This document shows, piece by piece, positions 1 to 13,400 of a stretch of DNA of 64,000 nucleotides. Below the pieces are notes generated by a model, which saw only the letters and a program-made list of their open reading frames with translations, did not search any database and was not told where the DNA came from. Within the stretch, counting starts at the first letter, position 1, and every line of letters starts with the position of its first letter. This DNA comes from Adenanthera pavonina. Taxonomy: Eukaryota; Streptophyta; Magnoliopsida; Fabales; Fabaceae. The DNA lies in NCBI GenBank assembly GCA_026686845.1, contig JAIVEN010000004.1:22476827-22540826 (forward strand), written 5' to 3'. Made by a program: the position numbers and the translations under genes.

Positions 1-1210
1 ACAATACTTCAATTTTATGTTCACTACTTTATAATCTGAAAATGAATGTTGTTTATTTAACAATCAACTCCTCCAATAGTGGTAGCAAACACAAGTTAAT
101 ATTATTAGAGATCCATCATATTTTTTCATATTATTCTGAATTATTTAATTGGATATACTTGTGTAAAATGATTTTTATGTACTAATTTTTTTGCCACAGA
201 TTTTTATGTGGTAGTTAAGTTCGGCTATTCGGATCATAACTAAAAAATGATTCAATTAGTTATTTTAATATTTAAAATATTTTATTATAATAATAAAATA
301 TGAATATTTTTTATAAAGTAAAATTTTGTAAATTACAATAATGAAATTTTAAGTGTGAAGAGATAGTGATATATTAGGAGGGGTCATAAATTTTTTAAAT
401 TTTTATATACTTTTTTATATTGGTTATATACTTTTTAATTCTTTATAGTAAGGTCGGAGAAGATTTTGAGTTGATGACCAAGTAAGAGCCTTTAAAACTA
501 ATATATTTTCCCCTAATCAATTATGAATAAAATTTTGAATGCAACTCAATATTGAACAATTAGAGTGATGATTGGGTTAATTTGAGTAGTCAGTTTGCAG
601 TAATGTAAATCAATAAATATTAATCTAGGAATTTAGATTAAGAAGTTGTGCTTAATGAATCATTTTGTAATGGTGATTTCGATGGACTTATGAAATTGTT
701 GATTTCAAAACTTTTTATTAAAAAATTATCCAATAATGTTGAAAATTTGAACTCATAAAATCAAAATCAATGAAATCATGATCCAATGTCATGAACTTAA
801 TTATTGATTGGCTTATTTTGAAATTGATTAGTTACTTTTTTTTTCTAGGCCAACAATTGATTGGTTACGATTTCATATATTTAGGTAAAATATTAATATG
901 AAATATCTCATGAAAAAATATATTATGTCAGCGTCACTCTTGAAGAGATCTATTATATATTATAGAAGACGCCAACCATTGATTAATGTTTTCATTCTTT
1001 GGTTATACTTAATTTTTGTTTTCATAATAAGCATTTGTGGATATACAAAAAATTGTGTAGTATATGTTAGCTTCATATAAATATCTTATAATTTGATATT
1101 ATTTTAGTTATTCTACTATATTTAAATATGCAGTCATGATGTAACGTGTTTTTATATTATTTTTTCCATCGTATTTTATTTTCTTTTATATTTTTAAAGA
1201 TATATATGTA
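1..1210. other. AT-rich intergenic DNA, no gene seen
   Basis: Strongly AT-rich sequence with many stop codons in all frames. The longest open frame (60 codons near 898-1080) has low-complexity composition and no recognisable motif. I see no repeat or RNA gene here. Confidence 0.6.
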
Positions 1211-1215
1211 TTTAA

Positions 1216-2849
1216 TGTTGGGAATCTTGGTACACGCTCGGTGGAAAAAATCACCGAATTTTCTTTCATGGATCCATTAATGTTGTTTAGATTGAGATGT
1301 AGAAAAGAATTTTACCTCCTATGCATCTCTTTGGCACTCTTTTCTTACCATCGAATCTCAAGAACTGACACGTTTAATCAGCTCCCTCTATTAGTATCCA
1401 CACGAATAGTGAGTCCAACTCAAACGACGTGCTAACACCTCTATTTGTGAAGGTCCGTACATTCTGTGTTCATCCGTACACTTTCTCTGTGTGAGTGTGC
1501 GGCCGCTCAATCTCTAGGGTGAGTGGAGATTATTATTTGATTAATTTAAATCAACTATTTAAATTAAATCAAATCTTAATTAAATAGATTAGTTTAGATT
1601 TAAATCTATCAAATAGGATAATATCTAAATCAACTATCTAATCTGAATCCAAAATCAAATCTAAATTTAAATTTATCATATAAATCAAATTTAGATTATG
1701 ACATTAGTTTAAATTTTAATGTATCACATAGAATTAAATTTAAAACTAATTCATTTAAATTAATTTGAATAATATATATATTTATATATTTTTAAATATT
1801 CAATATATATATATCAAATATATATAATATATCAACATATAAATATATATTTCAAATTTTATAAAAGATATGTATATATATCAAATATATATTTATAAAA
1901 TTCATATACCCTAAATTGAACATTAAATTCATTAAATCTACAGACATTTTAAATTCAATGAATCTGGACATTCTAGCTTGAGTTGTTCGTTCTTGTGTGC
2001 GACCCTACGGGCCCATATGATGTTGGTAGTAGGTCAATAATACTATTATACTCACAAGTCACAAGTGACATTGATCAAGATATTGTGACTATTCAAATCA
2101 TATAAGATCGGTGATCCGATGCAACCTATCATATAACTTTATCATATCCCTTTGTCTCATGATATATAGGTCAAGTGTAAGGTATGGAAACGTCACCCCC
2201 ATCTTACTCAACTATCACTTTCTCAATCTTCGAGCAAACTGACAAAATAAATGAAAACTCTTCCATTCGAACACGATCATGCATTTCTCAATCTTACTCA
2301 TTGAGGGGCCTAGATATATCTCTCCATTAATTAGAGGGATAAATTCCATTTTGATCATTCATCTTCCTCTACATGAATTCCACTATGCTCGATCATAGCC
2401 TTTATAATCTCCTGATTAAATGTGACGTTTGATTATGTCAAAGTACAGTGTTCTCATGTACAAAGCCATGGTGATCTCAGGTCTGAGAGCTCAGTGACAT
2501 GGTTATATATATGTGAGATATAAGTTTATGACTTGATCCATGCAGCTATCTCATAACGGGTCGATCCAGCGCCTATTCCCTAACAGGTGCTTATGATTTT
2601 AATTTGTATCTTCATACATAATTATCACATAATTATCAATAAAAATCATAATAGCCTTAGTTCATCATTGTTCCTACAAAGATGATTGACTAGGGGCATT
2701 TAGAGTAAAATGATTTATCCAAAGATATTATTATAAAGAAAAACATGCAAACTATATAATAATATAATAAAAGAAAAAACACCTTCTTTTTTGATAATGA
2801 AGTACAATATTCATAATATAATAATTGGCCTAGGGCACAATCTCCAACA
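1216..2849. mobile_element. Solo LTR of an LTR retrotransposon, 1634 bp
   Basis: The element begins TGTTGGGAATC and ends ATCTCCAACA, so the termini are the inverted pair TGTTGG/CCAACA with canonical TG...CA. It is flanked by a perfect 5-bp target-site duplication TTTAA (1211-1215 and 2850-2854). No primer-binding site, gag or pol adjoins either end, so this is a solo LTR left by recombination between the two LTRs of a former element. The length and complex non-coding interior suggest a long-LTR Ty1/copia family, but that assignment is inference. Orientation was not determined. Confidence 0.88.
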
Positions 2850-2854
2850 TTTAA

Positions 2855-3249
2855 TCCATCTTTTTTTTAAGTATTAAGATTATTATCTCCTTTTAAATTT
2901 GAAGGTTTGTAAATGTGAGTTATTTTTATTATAACTTATCCTTGACTTTCAAGCAATTTGTTAGTTCATTGGATTTTTTTCCCTACTGTTGATGTATAAT
3001 TTCTTTTATAATGTCCAATTTCTTTTTTTCTTAGTTATATTAAGTACTACTTTACTCAAGTTAAGTAAAAATATAGATGAATTGTTCATGACCTAGATTC
3101 TAATGTTTTAATTTAAAGTGAGTTTTCTATATAAGGGTTTGCATTTTAAATGTCAAAATATATCCTATTCATACTTATTTTATTATATTTATTTATATAA
3201 TTTGATTAAATATACATGGAGCTACTCGGGTATCACACAAATTTCAAAT
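2855..3249. other. Spacer between solo LTR and Helitron remnant
   Basis: AT-rich sequence with no gene. The Helitron 3' terminus would be expected on this side, but I found no convincing hairpin plus CTRR end here. Confidence 0.4.
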
Positions 3250-6118
3250 TCTAGTTACAAGTAGAATCTGCCAGAAATCACCACCCATAACTACATACTT
3301 ACCACCAAATGGATGCACATGACTATTGGGATCAACCACTTGCATAATGTCTTTGAATGATTTGTCAATGCCTCAACACAATATTGGTTGATCATAAGAG
3401 TTTCATCCTATATAATTAATTTGCTTTTCCTAATTAAATTTGCAAGTGATGAGTCTTGTTTAATATTACAAGTGGAGTCTTCATTAATAGAAATAGGAAT
3501 TGCAAAAAGTAAGTGACCTATCCTCCCATTAGGTAGCAAAGTTGCAGTAATTCCACTCGATGCAATGGCTAACACAATTTCACCCTTAGATCTAAGTATG
3601 GATACTAATGCATTCCATAGAAAATTTTTTCCAATTCCACTAAAACCGTAGATAAAGAGGAGATTAGCTGACTTCTTATCTATTCCACTCATAATAAAAT
3701 CAAAGATATTTCTTTGTTCATATGTTAAGCTACTCGCCATGCTTTCAACTTTAACCCTCAAAGCTTCTCTATCAAAATTTAACTATTGGAATATTATGTA
3801 ATCAATAGGATTTCCACCAATAAAATCAGTCAGGAATCGTAGCTTAGGAAAATCAACTAAACTTTTCTCATTCCTATGTAGGAATTCCTCTATTTCTCTC
3901 AGGGCAACATCTTTTTTATCTTTTTGAGAGGATTGGATGTCTACAAAAAATAAATGAAAAAATTATCTTAAACAACTACAAAATTTTTGAAAGGAAGAAA
4001 AAAGATAAAATGACGTTAATTTCACGGAAAAAAAATAGGGAATGAATTAAAAAATATCATTTCAAAAGCTCAATCAAATATTCAAAAATTATTTAAAAGC
4101 ACATACTTGACAATTCATGATCATTTCGTGGAATATAAAATAAATATTCTATAAGAATTTCTAATGTTTCTTTCCAAACAACTTCAAGTCTTGATAGTGA
4201 AAACAATAATAAGATCTGAGCAAATAATTTTCTTAAGAAGTGGCCAATTCCCCATATGGCAACTTCCCTAATAGCATTAATATATTTTTTATCATCATCT
4301 AAAAGCCCTAATACATAACAAGCTGATTTATAGGTTGGATACACAACATTGTCAACTGTTCTAATAGCCTCAAATGAAGTTGGTCATTTGACTTTTGTCA
4401 ATAGAATACGGAGAAAATACAATTCACCTGATGTGGGGGGCACATGTTGAAGTTGTCCAATTGAAAATCCATTATTTTTCTTTCATGCCACTCTCTATGT
4501 GAATGATCATACACAAAGTATTGAGGAAATTCTAAGTAAGTCAATGTTTTTGCAAAATCATTCTTAACATTACAATTCATCCATGATAACATCATCATAG
4601 ATTCATTTATTATGGGTTTTTGTAAAACATCCAAAACTCCGTCTGAATCTGAATAAAGTATTAATTGCTCACCTGGCAAATGAAAAGTCAAATGTTCCAC
4701 TAGAGGATATCTATGATGAATATCAAATTCAAAAATCCTCCAAGCTGCTTCATAGAGTTAAACATATCTATAGTCATCGTATTACTAGATTTCATCATGT
4801 ATGATTTCAGATAAAGATGATTTAGAGCATGAATATAAACTCACAATAACCCTCTCATCTCTTTTGTAACATTCGAAAAGATACTTAACAAATCTTGAAT
4901 GGTTTGTTTTCTCAACATTTAAGTGAGCCTAAAACCTTCTTAACAGAAAATGATTATATGGAACAACAAATCTATTATCAAGCATCACACCCCTTCTTTT
5001 CTACAATTTTTGCTATCTCTTCATCTCCTATACATTGGATATCCATTGTCATCAATTTTGCTCTAATCTATAAATTTTTTTTCGGAAAATGTTTCGTACA
5101 TTTGTGTTTTTCCATGCAAGGAGAATTTAGATTTACTATCCCACATGGACCATATATTATGAAAGACTCCACTAATTTGTATGGCAACAAATTGTGATTC
5201 TTGTTTGGTATCTCAACACAAATTAATCTATCAAGCTGCTCAAGAGTAAGTATTCTACTCTACTCATCCAAAAACAGCACAACATGCGCATGTGGAAGTC
5301 CCCTTTTCTGGAATTCAATGGTATAAATCTCTGAAAAGAAGGAAAGACTTAAAAATGTTTTAAACATGAAACAAAAGCATGATTAAAGAGGAAAATAATA
5401 AAATATTCCAGAAAAAATGAAACAAAGTACTAGCTACAACATGACCAAACACCTCTGCTTCTTTTATTATTTGCATAATCTGTTTCAACTTTATTTGGCA
5501 TACTCTAGAAATAGCATCTGCCCGATTGGATTGTGATTCTAAATATTGAGCACATTCTCTCTTGATCTCGCGCCAAGCAGAATTACAATTAAAAGTGATA
5601 AATATATCAAGATAACCAACCCACCAACAAATAGCCATAGCATCTTGATAATTCTGTATCAAATATCATGCTCCTCTAGTAAATGATGATGGAAGTATGA
5701 TTCTCTTACCTATACTAACAACTTTCATTCCCCCCCCCCTGAGAATAGCATCAGATAACCCCTTATACATGTCAACTCTCAACTGAGATTGATTATTTCT
5801 AATGAAATGCAATTGCTATGCTGCAACCATTGTATATGCGTCAACAACAAATTGTTGAAACAACTTGCCTAAATGAAGCAATATGTAATTTTCACATGTT
5901 CTTCTCATCAAATTGAAAGCTAAAAATTCACAGATGCTGACAAATTTCCTTTTGCCTTTCTTTTTTCTTGACCTAAGATTAAGTTCATTCTTAGATTCAT
6001 ATCCACCATATCCATATGGAAAAATCAAAGGATACTATAAAGGAAGATAAGCACTATGAAATTCATTGATTCTTTTCAATTTTCCTGATTACTTTTCTAT
6101 GATAATATCTCTTTCATC
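3250..6118 (-). pseudogene. Helitron segment: HUH nuclease, linker and 5' part of PIF1 helicase
   Basis: Reading leftward on the minus strand: LFPYG-like start of the segment with FQQFVVDAYTMV (6028-5816); YQDAMAIC...GYLDIFITFNC (5662-5360); the HUH motif GLPHAHVVLFLDE with its two His codons at 5284-5292; GPCG...SPCM...CTKHFPKK (about 5190-5060); FHLPGEQ and EFPQYFVYDHSHREWH (4700-4398); TYKSACYVLGLLDDDKKYI and WGIGHFLRKLFAQ (4344-4093); then the PIF1 helicase (3761-3408). The Walker A there reads GFSGIGKN instead of G-x-GGTGKT. GGDFWQI lies at about 3260, after which similarity stops. Frameshifts separate these blocks. Two catalytic His codons persist, but the helicase is truncated. Confidence 0.88.
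5331..5430 (-). other. Probable spliceosomal intron inside the Helitron gene
   Basis: On the minus strand a GT at 5430-5429 and an acceptor TTCTTTTCAG ending at 5331 bracket 100 AT-rich bases. Joining the flanks puts the segment ending HVVA in frame with IYTIEFQKRGLPHAH, which matches the continuous order in other Helitron Rep proteins. Confidence 0.6.
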
Positions 6119-6169
6119 ATATGTGTGAACACTCCATTTTGTCCGGGCATTTTACAAAAAAAAATGACA

Positions 6170-6275
6170 ACAAATAATAATAAAATAAATAATAAATAAT
6201 AATAATAATAATGTAAAAAAAAAGGAAGAAAGGAAATAAAATAAAATAAAAATAAAAATAAAAATAAAAGGAAGA
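6170..6275. repeat. AT-rich microsatellite in LTR
   Basis: Runs of (AAT)n near 6170-6210 and of AAAATA-type repeats near 6236-6270, close to the left end of the solo LTR. Confidence 0.7.
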
Positions 6276-6364
6276 GAGCAAAAATAATAAAACAAAAAAA
6301 TAATAATAAAAAATATAAACTAAAAAAAAACAAACATAAAATTAAAAACAAAACTGAACTAAAA

Positions 6365-7135
6365 CTAAAAGAGTGGAAAAAAGAAGAGGGAGTACGTTGG
6401 GCCTAAGAGGCCACGAGCCCAATTGAGGGCTCGTGGACTTGGACTGAAGGGTGTAGCCCTGACAGGGTAGGGAGTAGCTATCACGAAGAAAAGAAAGGAG
6501 GGAGCCGAAAGCAAGGGGGGCAGAAAAAGAAACGCGGGACCGAGGAAAGGAAGGGCCAACACAGAGAGAAAGGCAGTCTGAGCAAGGAATGGTGCCGGAG
6601 GACTGGAAAGAGCAAAGCAGAGGGAGGAGACGTGCACGGAACCGAAAAACAGAGGAGGTTGGTGAGAGGAAAAAGGAGAGAGGGCGAGATTGAGGAGGAC
6701 AGTAGGACGAAGACCCTACGGAGGCCGAGAGAGTTAAAAACCAAGAGCGAGAGGGATCCAGCAGGCAGAGGAATAGAGGGGGGGAGCTCGGTCACGATGG
6801 TGAGACAAGAAGGGGGTAGAGCCGTGCGAGAGCCAAGGAGAGCAAAAAAAAAGGGACCGAGAGACCGATAGCCGAGGAGAGTGGAGGAGAGAGACCGAGA
6901 GACTGAGAGTAGAGGAGAGCAGAGCTGAGGAGAGCAGAGGAGAGAGACCGATGACCGAAAAAACAGAGGAGTCACGGAGGAGACTAAAAGAAAAAGGAAA
7001 GAGGCCGAGCAATACTCCAGGCGAGGAATGAGAGACAGAGTGAACCGCGGGGACCAAGAGAACAACCGAAGAGAGACTCGGGTAGAAATTGTAGAGGGAA
7101 GGAAGGCCAAGGCAGAGCAACAAGGGTAGAGAATA
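6365..7135. repeat. Purine-rich (G+A) tract of about 770 bp within the LTR
   Basis: The plus strand is almost entirely purine with irregular GAGA/GGAGAG repeats and is far richer in G than the flanking DNA. Open frames on the minus strand (Ser/Leu/Pro-rich, up to 209 codons at 6481-7110) and plus strand (Arg/Glu-rich) come from this composition and show no protein-domain pattern. Confidence 0.8.
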
Positions 7136-9782
7136 ACAAAAACGAGTTTTTCCTACACCACCATCATTTGGGTCAGTTTAATTTTCTGGCTTCGGTTTGA
7201 TTTTTCTGGGTTGGTTTTCATGAAGTGGCCTATGAACATATGTGTGGGTGTTCTGTGGATTGAACTTGTGTTGCTGATTGTTTGAGTTAATTCATTAACT
7301 GCCTGTTGGATCCTAGTTTCATCTGGAGTTTTAATGTGTTATTTTAAATTTTGTCCAAACACTCTTTGATTGGTACTCTGTCGTTGAGACATTTGGGTTG
7401 GCAATTAGAGGTTCTGCTATGAAATTCTTACTTTGATATATATCACTGTTCGAGTTGCTCTGTGACAAAGATTGCATTGTTTATGGCTGAAAAGATCCAT
7501 TGTGCTTTGACTGAGTGGGGAATTTTTCATTTATGTACCATGGTTGTGGGAAATCTGAAACTATGATAGCCACAAGTTTAGTTTGGGGAACGAGTCTATG
7601 TGCTGAAAACGAATCAATATAATACTCTGAATGACACATGCATAGCCAAAGGAGACTGTGATTGCAACCTTGCCGAGGATCTTTGAGTAGATCAAATATG
7701 GGGGGCGGGTGTTGTTTCATCTTTCAGTTCCATTTTTACGCATTATTGTTGCACTTGTGTTTATAAAATTACTAAAGAACAAACTGTGATAAATTTGTGA
7801 GACATTTTATCTTTTTGGAACTGGCAATCTATGAAGCAAGAAGGTTTGTGTCAAAATATTAAGGAAATGGGCTTTAGAGGTGTGTGTGCGTTGAATCTTG
7901 TTTTGGACCAACTTTATTGTTGTGGTCAACATTGGGTTATATTGAGTTGTGTGCATGACTTAATTTTCAAGGTGCAAATTGGTGATGCTTGTATATTGAT
8001 TCATGAAGTCTGGGCTTTTGTGTTGACGCATAGGCCCATCTAAAAGAAAGATTTTAGTTGTCCAATGTGGGTCTTAAATGAAATAAAGTAAGAGGGAGTA
8101 TAGTTTGGGCTTTTCCTTTTAGGCCCACTCATTTCTAAACGGTCACAAAGTCTTGGTTTTTGTGTTGAGGCATAGGTGTTATATAAAGCAATTCGGGGCT
8201 AAATAAGTCAGTCATATGAGCTTGTAAATGGTTCCATAAATCGCTGAGTTTAATTTCCTTTTTATGTTTGTCACGAAGGCTTGTGAGCTCTCGTAGATCA
8301 TTAAAATAATGGTACCGTGTGAGCCTGTGGGGCTGCACGAGTATATTATAAATGTATATGTATCATAGGTCCCAATGACCATTCTACTTCATTTCCCTGT
8401 TGAAAATAAATAAATAACTCTTTATTATGTAAACTTTTATATACTTCAAAATATTTTAAACAAGATAACCATATTTAGCAATTTTATTTAAAGTAAAATA
8501 GAGTAAAATAAAATGAATAAAAAAAAGTAATAAAATAATAATAATAGGAATTGTGGATTTAATAACCACACCACGTGGGGTTTTTAGAACCCACGCAGAT
8601 ATTCGGGTTTACTAAGTTGCTGCGTGAGATTGCGAATCCACGTAGATATATCAGTTGAATAATCTTTTTAAGAAAATAATTATATTTCATAAAAAAATAA
8701 ATTATGATGATATAACTAGTTTTTGTTTTCTCTTCTTTTTCCAACTTTATTTTAAATGTACAATAAAACGTTTATACCGCAAGGTTTAAAACTTCCGCAG
8801 GTGATTCAGGAATTGGTTTATCAGGCATGACTGCGAGTCTGCAACAAATTGATTTTCATATATTAAAAAAAAATTTCAAAAGAATAAAAATAAAAATACA
8901 ATGGTTTTTCAAAAGTTATAAATCAAATGAGTGCATTTTCAAAAATAAAATAAAAATAATAAAAGAAACATTTTCAAAGTAAAATAAAATAAGAGTAAGT
9001 AAAATGGAATTAAATTGTCTTTTACAAATTAAAACACACCAACTCAATCTCAGAAAATTGTTTTATTTGCAAAAAGTTAAATTATTTTTCATTAACTTTC
9101 TCTTATTACAAAAATTAAAAAATATCAACCACAGACACGCATTTTTTATTCCCGAACTACGTGGACTTTGATCCCCACCGCAGGGTACGTAGGCCCCAGG
9201 CTCTAATCCTGGGTCAAGTCCGTCTTTGTAAATAAATAAATATTTTCTAATTTATTTGGTTTTTTTCCTTAATTTAATAAATGTTTCTCAATTTATTTTC
9301 TTAATTCATTTTCCTCATTTTGCTTAAATATCATCAATCCTAATTTAATTTATTTTTCAATTTATTTTCTTAAATCTCTTTTTCCTCATTTTCTTCTTTA
9401 AACCCCCTTAATTCCTAAGTTAAACTATTTTTCTTATTCTATTTTTCAAATTTTGCAAATCTTCTTAAATTTTTCTCTACTCTTATTCTTGCATGTAAAT
9501 AATAAAAGGAAAACTAAAATATTTTTAAAGCCATATTAATTTACACAATCAACGCAAGGTAACCGTTTTTAAGAACGGGTGTTGTGGGGTGTCTAACACC
9601 TTCCCCACACACAATCGACTCCCCGAATCCAACTTTGATTACGCAGACCACCCTTTTCCTCTTTAATTCGGTTTTCCAAGATTTTTCCTTAAAATTTTGG
9701 TGGCGACTCCTCACAAGTCGGTTTTCGCTCGAAGACCAGATTTGTTCCATTTTTCCTTCCGTCGCATTTTCCGGGTGCGACA

Positions 9783-10425
9783 ATATGAATGATCAAAGTC
9801 ACCCAAAAATAATACAGCTACATCAAATGAATAGGGTTCATTGTATGTTCGTTTATAATAGTTGCTCATACTCAGCAAGCATATCATGACATTGATACAC
9901 TCATTGACTCTGATTACATTAGTAGCCATCCTATATTTCTGAACATACAAGTTTACCTCATTTAATGCATCCATAATCCTTCGAACAATCATCTCATCAA
10001 GTTGACATTCCATATCACGTGCACTAACAAAAAGAAACACATAGAATAACCTAGCCCAATAAAAAGGGATGAAAAAGGAAAAAAAAAAAGAGAAAAAGGG
10101 CATGGACACCTAATAGTATAAATCTAAATATTGATTTCATGCTTAGTGTCATAAATATACAATTGAGAATAAACAGCACGAGATCCAGTTGGCGGCAATA
10201 AGCTACCATTGAAGTGGTAATTATATCCAGAATAACAAAGGAATATGACCTGGACAAGAAAATTACCTAATTTTCCCAGCCATAGATATAAATAAAACAT
10301 ATTATTATATGAGTAAATATTCTTGAGAAAATTCTCAGACTAGATGGAATTCTTCTCAAGGTATAAATGCCGCAAATACTTAGGCACTTCTTCCAACAAA
10401 GGTAAATTAACTTTTCCCTAACTAC
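9783..10425 (-). pseudogene. Helitron segment: N-terminal domain between two solo LTRs
   Basis: Minus-strand order: GKVNLPLLEE next to the LTR boundary (about 10410-10380), ENFLKNIYSYNNMF (about 10345-10300), FNGSLLPPTGSRAV followed by YSQLYIYDTKHEIN (about 10215-10130), then LDEMIVRRIMDALNEV, VQKYRMA and TYNEPYSFDVAVLFLGDFD (10000-9785). These are the consecutive blocks of the Helitron-like N-terminal domain. A short GT...AG intron is plausible at about 10110-10031. A stop and a frameshift near 10350 disable it. Confidence 0.85.
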
Positions 10426-13400
10426 TGTAATATTCTCAATTTTACTGGATATTAAATAATGTTGAAGATTTAAAACAGAGGATATCTCAAAATGCATAAA
10501 GAATTACAGAAAATGGAGAGACACGATTAAAAGCAGAAAAGATTAAAAAGGTTTTTGAACAGAAAAAGAAAAAATTATTTTTTCCCTAGAAAATAAAAAT
10601 TTTATGCATTTTAGTCCTTAAAAGAAAGAATTTAGTGCAATTTAATCCCTGAGAGAAATTATAAAAAATGACTTGAAGATTTCAAAAATTATAAATTTAC
10701 TCTAAGATAAGGATATTTTTATAAATATGAAAAATTATAATCAAAATGAAGCTCTTGATAAGCTAAGCCCAATGGAATGCCATTTAGAAGCTAGTTAGAT
10801 ATATATGATTTAATATTTGGCATTAAGTTCCAAAATTAAAATTTAATGGAATAAAAGTGATTTTATACTGCAGAAAAAGTAGTGCAGTGTTAGGGACAAT
10901 GAATGGACCTTGCCTAAATATATTTTTAGATAAGAAAATGATTTTGTTTAAAAGTAACTTTTAGATAAATCATGTACCAATTTAATAATAGTTACGATAA
11001 GAGTATTTAATTGGTATAGGTAAAATTAATTATTAAAGAGTATATTGGTTAATTAAAATTAATGAAGCAATTTTTAGCTAAAAAACCTTGCAAATGGCGT
11101 ATGAACAGCAGATGGGACAAGAAGGGAAATTTCTCAAAAGCTTTATTAAAGGTAATCAAAATGGTTAATCAAACCAATTTTACTATTCACTTATTGCATA
11201 TCTTTCCTCCAAGAGCCTAGTTAAGTGAATTAAGGCCTTCATCTTCCTCATTTAGCATATCTGGCTAGCTGCATATAGAGAGAGCACAAGAGAAAAAGAC
11301 AGAGAAATAGAAGAGCAAGAAGCACAAGTTGAAGGCAAGAACACCAATGTGAGTTTTATGGCCTTAAAATTGTATTCTCTTGTGATTTAAGCTAGTTTTA
11401 TGGAGTATCTCTCCTCTCTCACTTAAAGTTTCAGCCATGGAAGTTTTAGAGAGAGAAAGTTAAGCTAATGTCAAATAAACTTAGGAAAAGTTCTAGACTA
11501 GATGAATTAAGCATGAAAGTACAAGTGGTTGCAAGACATATGAAGTAAATATTCTTCCCTATTTTTATATGAATTTTGACCAGACCTAGGGTTTGAGTTA
11601 GAGTAGGAATTTCAAAATTTTGATACTAAAAATGAATTCCTTGGGTCCCAAATAGGTAAAACCAAGTGTGTTGTACAAAGAAAAATCAAAGGAAAGTAAA
11701 GTGAATTTTTATGGTTCAAAAGAGCACTTTGTCTTTGAAGTCATGCAATTAGTGGTTTATGACCTTGTTTCATGGTGCTATAGGGTTCAAAGAAGCATTG
11801 AAAGGCCAAAGAAAGAGTCTCCAAAGTTTGGAGAACATCAAAAAACTAAAAGGTAGTTAACTAACCTAAACTTGTATTATATTGTCATATACTTCCTCCA
11901 GTCCAAAATATAAGTCATCTTTCAAAAGTTTTTTCCAATCCAAAATATAAGTCTCATTTGGTAGTTTCTAGGGCATTAAATGTTCTTTTTTCTATTTTGC
12001 TCTTATCTACAATTAAACGTAACAGAGATAATAAACTTTAAATGCAATGTATTAAATAGGGATACTATTGAAAAATAATATTTTTTTTATAGATTTAGTG
12101 AGTAAAATTACCTTTACTGGTTCCTATGCAATTAGTCAAATAGAACTTATATTTTGGACTAGAGAGAGTAATTTACAATGGCTTTAATGTTTTGCTGAAT
12201 GTTGTAATGTTGTTTTGTGATGATTTGTTGATATTGGTTGAATTATTTGGGGGGTTTTGTGACCTCAAGATATCCAAAATACAACGGAAAACTCCATCAA
12301 ATTTTCTATAAAATGTTTAAAGCATGAATGATTTAAAGTGATGGAATGATGATTTTATAATAATTGCTTATATTATGTGATGATATGATTTCATGATTAG
12401 TGGTTACTACTAAGATTCTTTGAATGTCATTCCTCCAAAATAATTAATAGGCTAGGGCTAGGCAATGAAAGAATTTAAAGAAAGGCAAAAGGAAAAGATG
12501 GTGACGGTGATGGATAACCTTCTTTTGCAAGCTATTATGCTTATTATGCTTTACTTTGATGAATTGTACAAATATAAGTATAAAGGTTGAAGCATGTATG
12601 TTGCTGTCATTATGTTCCTTTAATTCCTTATTAATGATATGTATGGATTCAGAGCCAAGTACGATGATGTACTATGATGTTTATGAAGTTTGATTGTGAA
12701 AGCTATAGCATATCTTTGCCCAAGATAACCAACAGTAGTTAGGACAGATATATTTTGTTTGAAATAGAGCAACTGTTAGGAGTATTATATATGTCCTGAA
12801 AGTATAAGGCAAAGAATACTTAAATTGGATAAATATATAATTTATAGTGATTTTTCAAAGTTATGGCTCAAAACTAAATAGCATGAGATAAACTGGAACC
12901 TTCATTGTGAATATTGGAAATTTCAAAAGGTAGTATAAAATAGTATAGAGCTTCAAAAATTTAGTAATTTGTATGTTTAGAAAGCTTAATGTCTTAAGAA
13001 TGAAATATCACTAGTTTGCCAACAATTAGAGCTATATAATGAGAGATATGTAAATTTTCTTAGAACTATTTCAGTGAAGGTAGTATTCTGACCCTTAATG
13101 ACTTAAATTAATGTCATGTCCTGTACAAGTTAAATAAATGTATGAGGAAAATATGTATAGAAAGACATATATGGCTTTCAAATGACATAAATATTTTATG
13201 AATTGGCTCAGGATAGAGGGAGATATGAATTCTTAAAATTATGGGCGAAATCCTGGGAGGATGTAAAATAACCAAATGTACAGTAAACTTTGAAGAATAA
13301 ACTGTACCAATCAGCCCAATGAATGTCCTAATTCATATTTTTTCCACGTAGAGAACAGTTTATAATATTTTTAGAGACTTAAATCACTTCCATGTAATTT

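Larger units (their letters stand above)
6124..9782. mobile_element. Solo LTR (Ty3/gypsy, Tat/Ogre-like), 3659 bp, inside the Helitron
   Basis: Begins TGTGAACACTCC and ends GGGTGCGACA (TG...CA) with a perfect target duplication ATATG (6119-6123 and 9783-9787). Without it, the Helitron frame on the minus strand runs from GDFDHSY into DERDIIIEK, a known Helitron order. The interior shows blocks typical of long gypsy LTRs: CCGCAGGGTACGTAGGCCCC near 9180, a GGTGTCTAACACCTTCC block near 9590 and GGCGACTCCTCACAAG near 9705. There is no PBS, PPT or pol, so it is a solo LTR. The Tat/Ogre affinity is an inference from these blocks and the great length. Confidence 0.9.

Noticed and set aside
3252..3266. 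CTAGTTACAAG as Helitron 3' end
   Set aside because: It lies directly after GGDFWQI in the helicase and no GC-rich hairpin precedes it. More likely it is a deletion edge.
6481..7110. 209-codon minus-strand open frame, Ser/Leu/Pro-rich
   Set aside because: It is produced by the purine-rich tract of the solo LTR. Several overlapping frames are open for the same reason, and there is no domain pattern.
7831..8043. 70-codon plus-strand open frame in solo LTR
   Set aside because: Lies in the non-coding body of an LTR and has no domain similarity.
9584..9889. 101-codon plus-strand open frame across an LTR end
   Set aside because: It spans the LTR/Helitron junction and has no conserved content.
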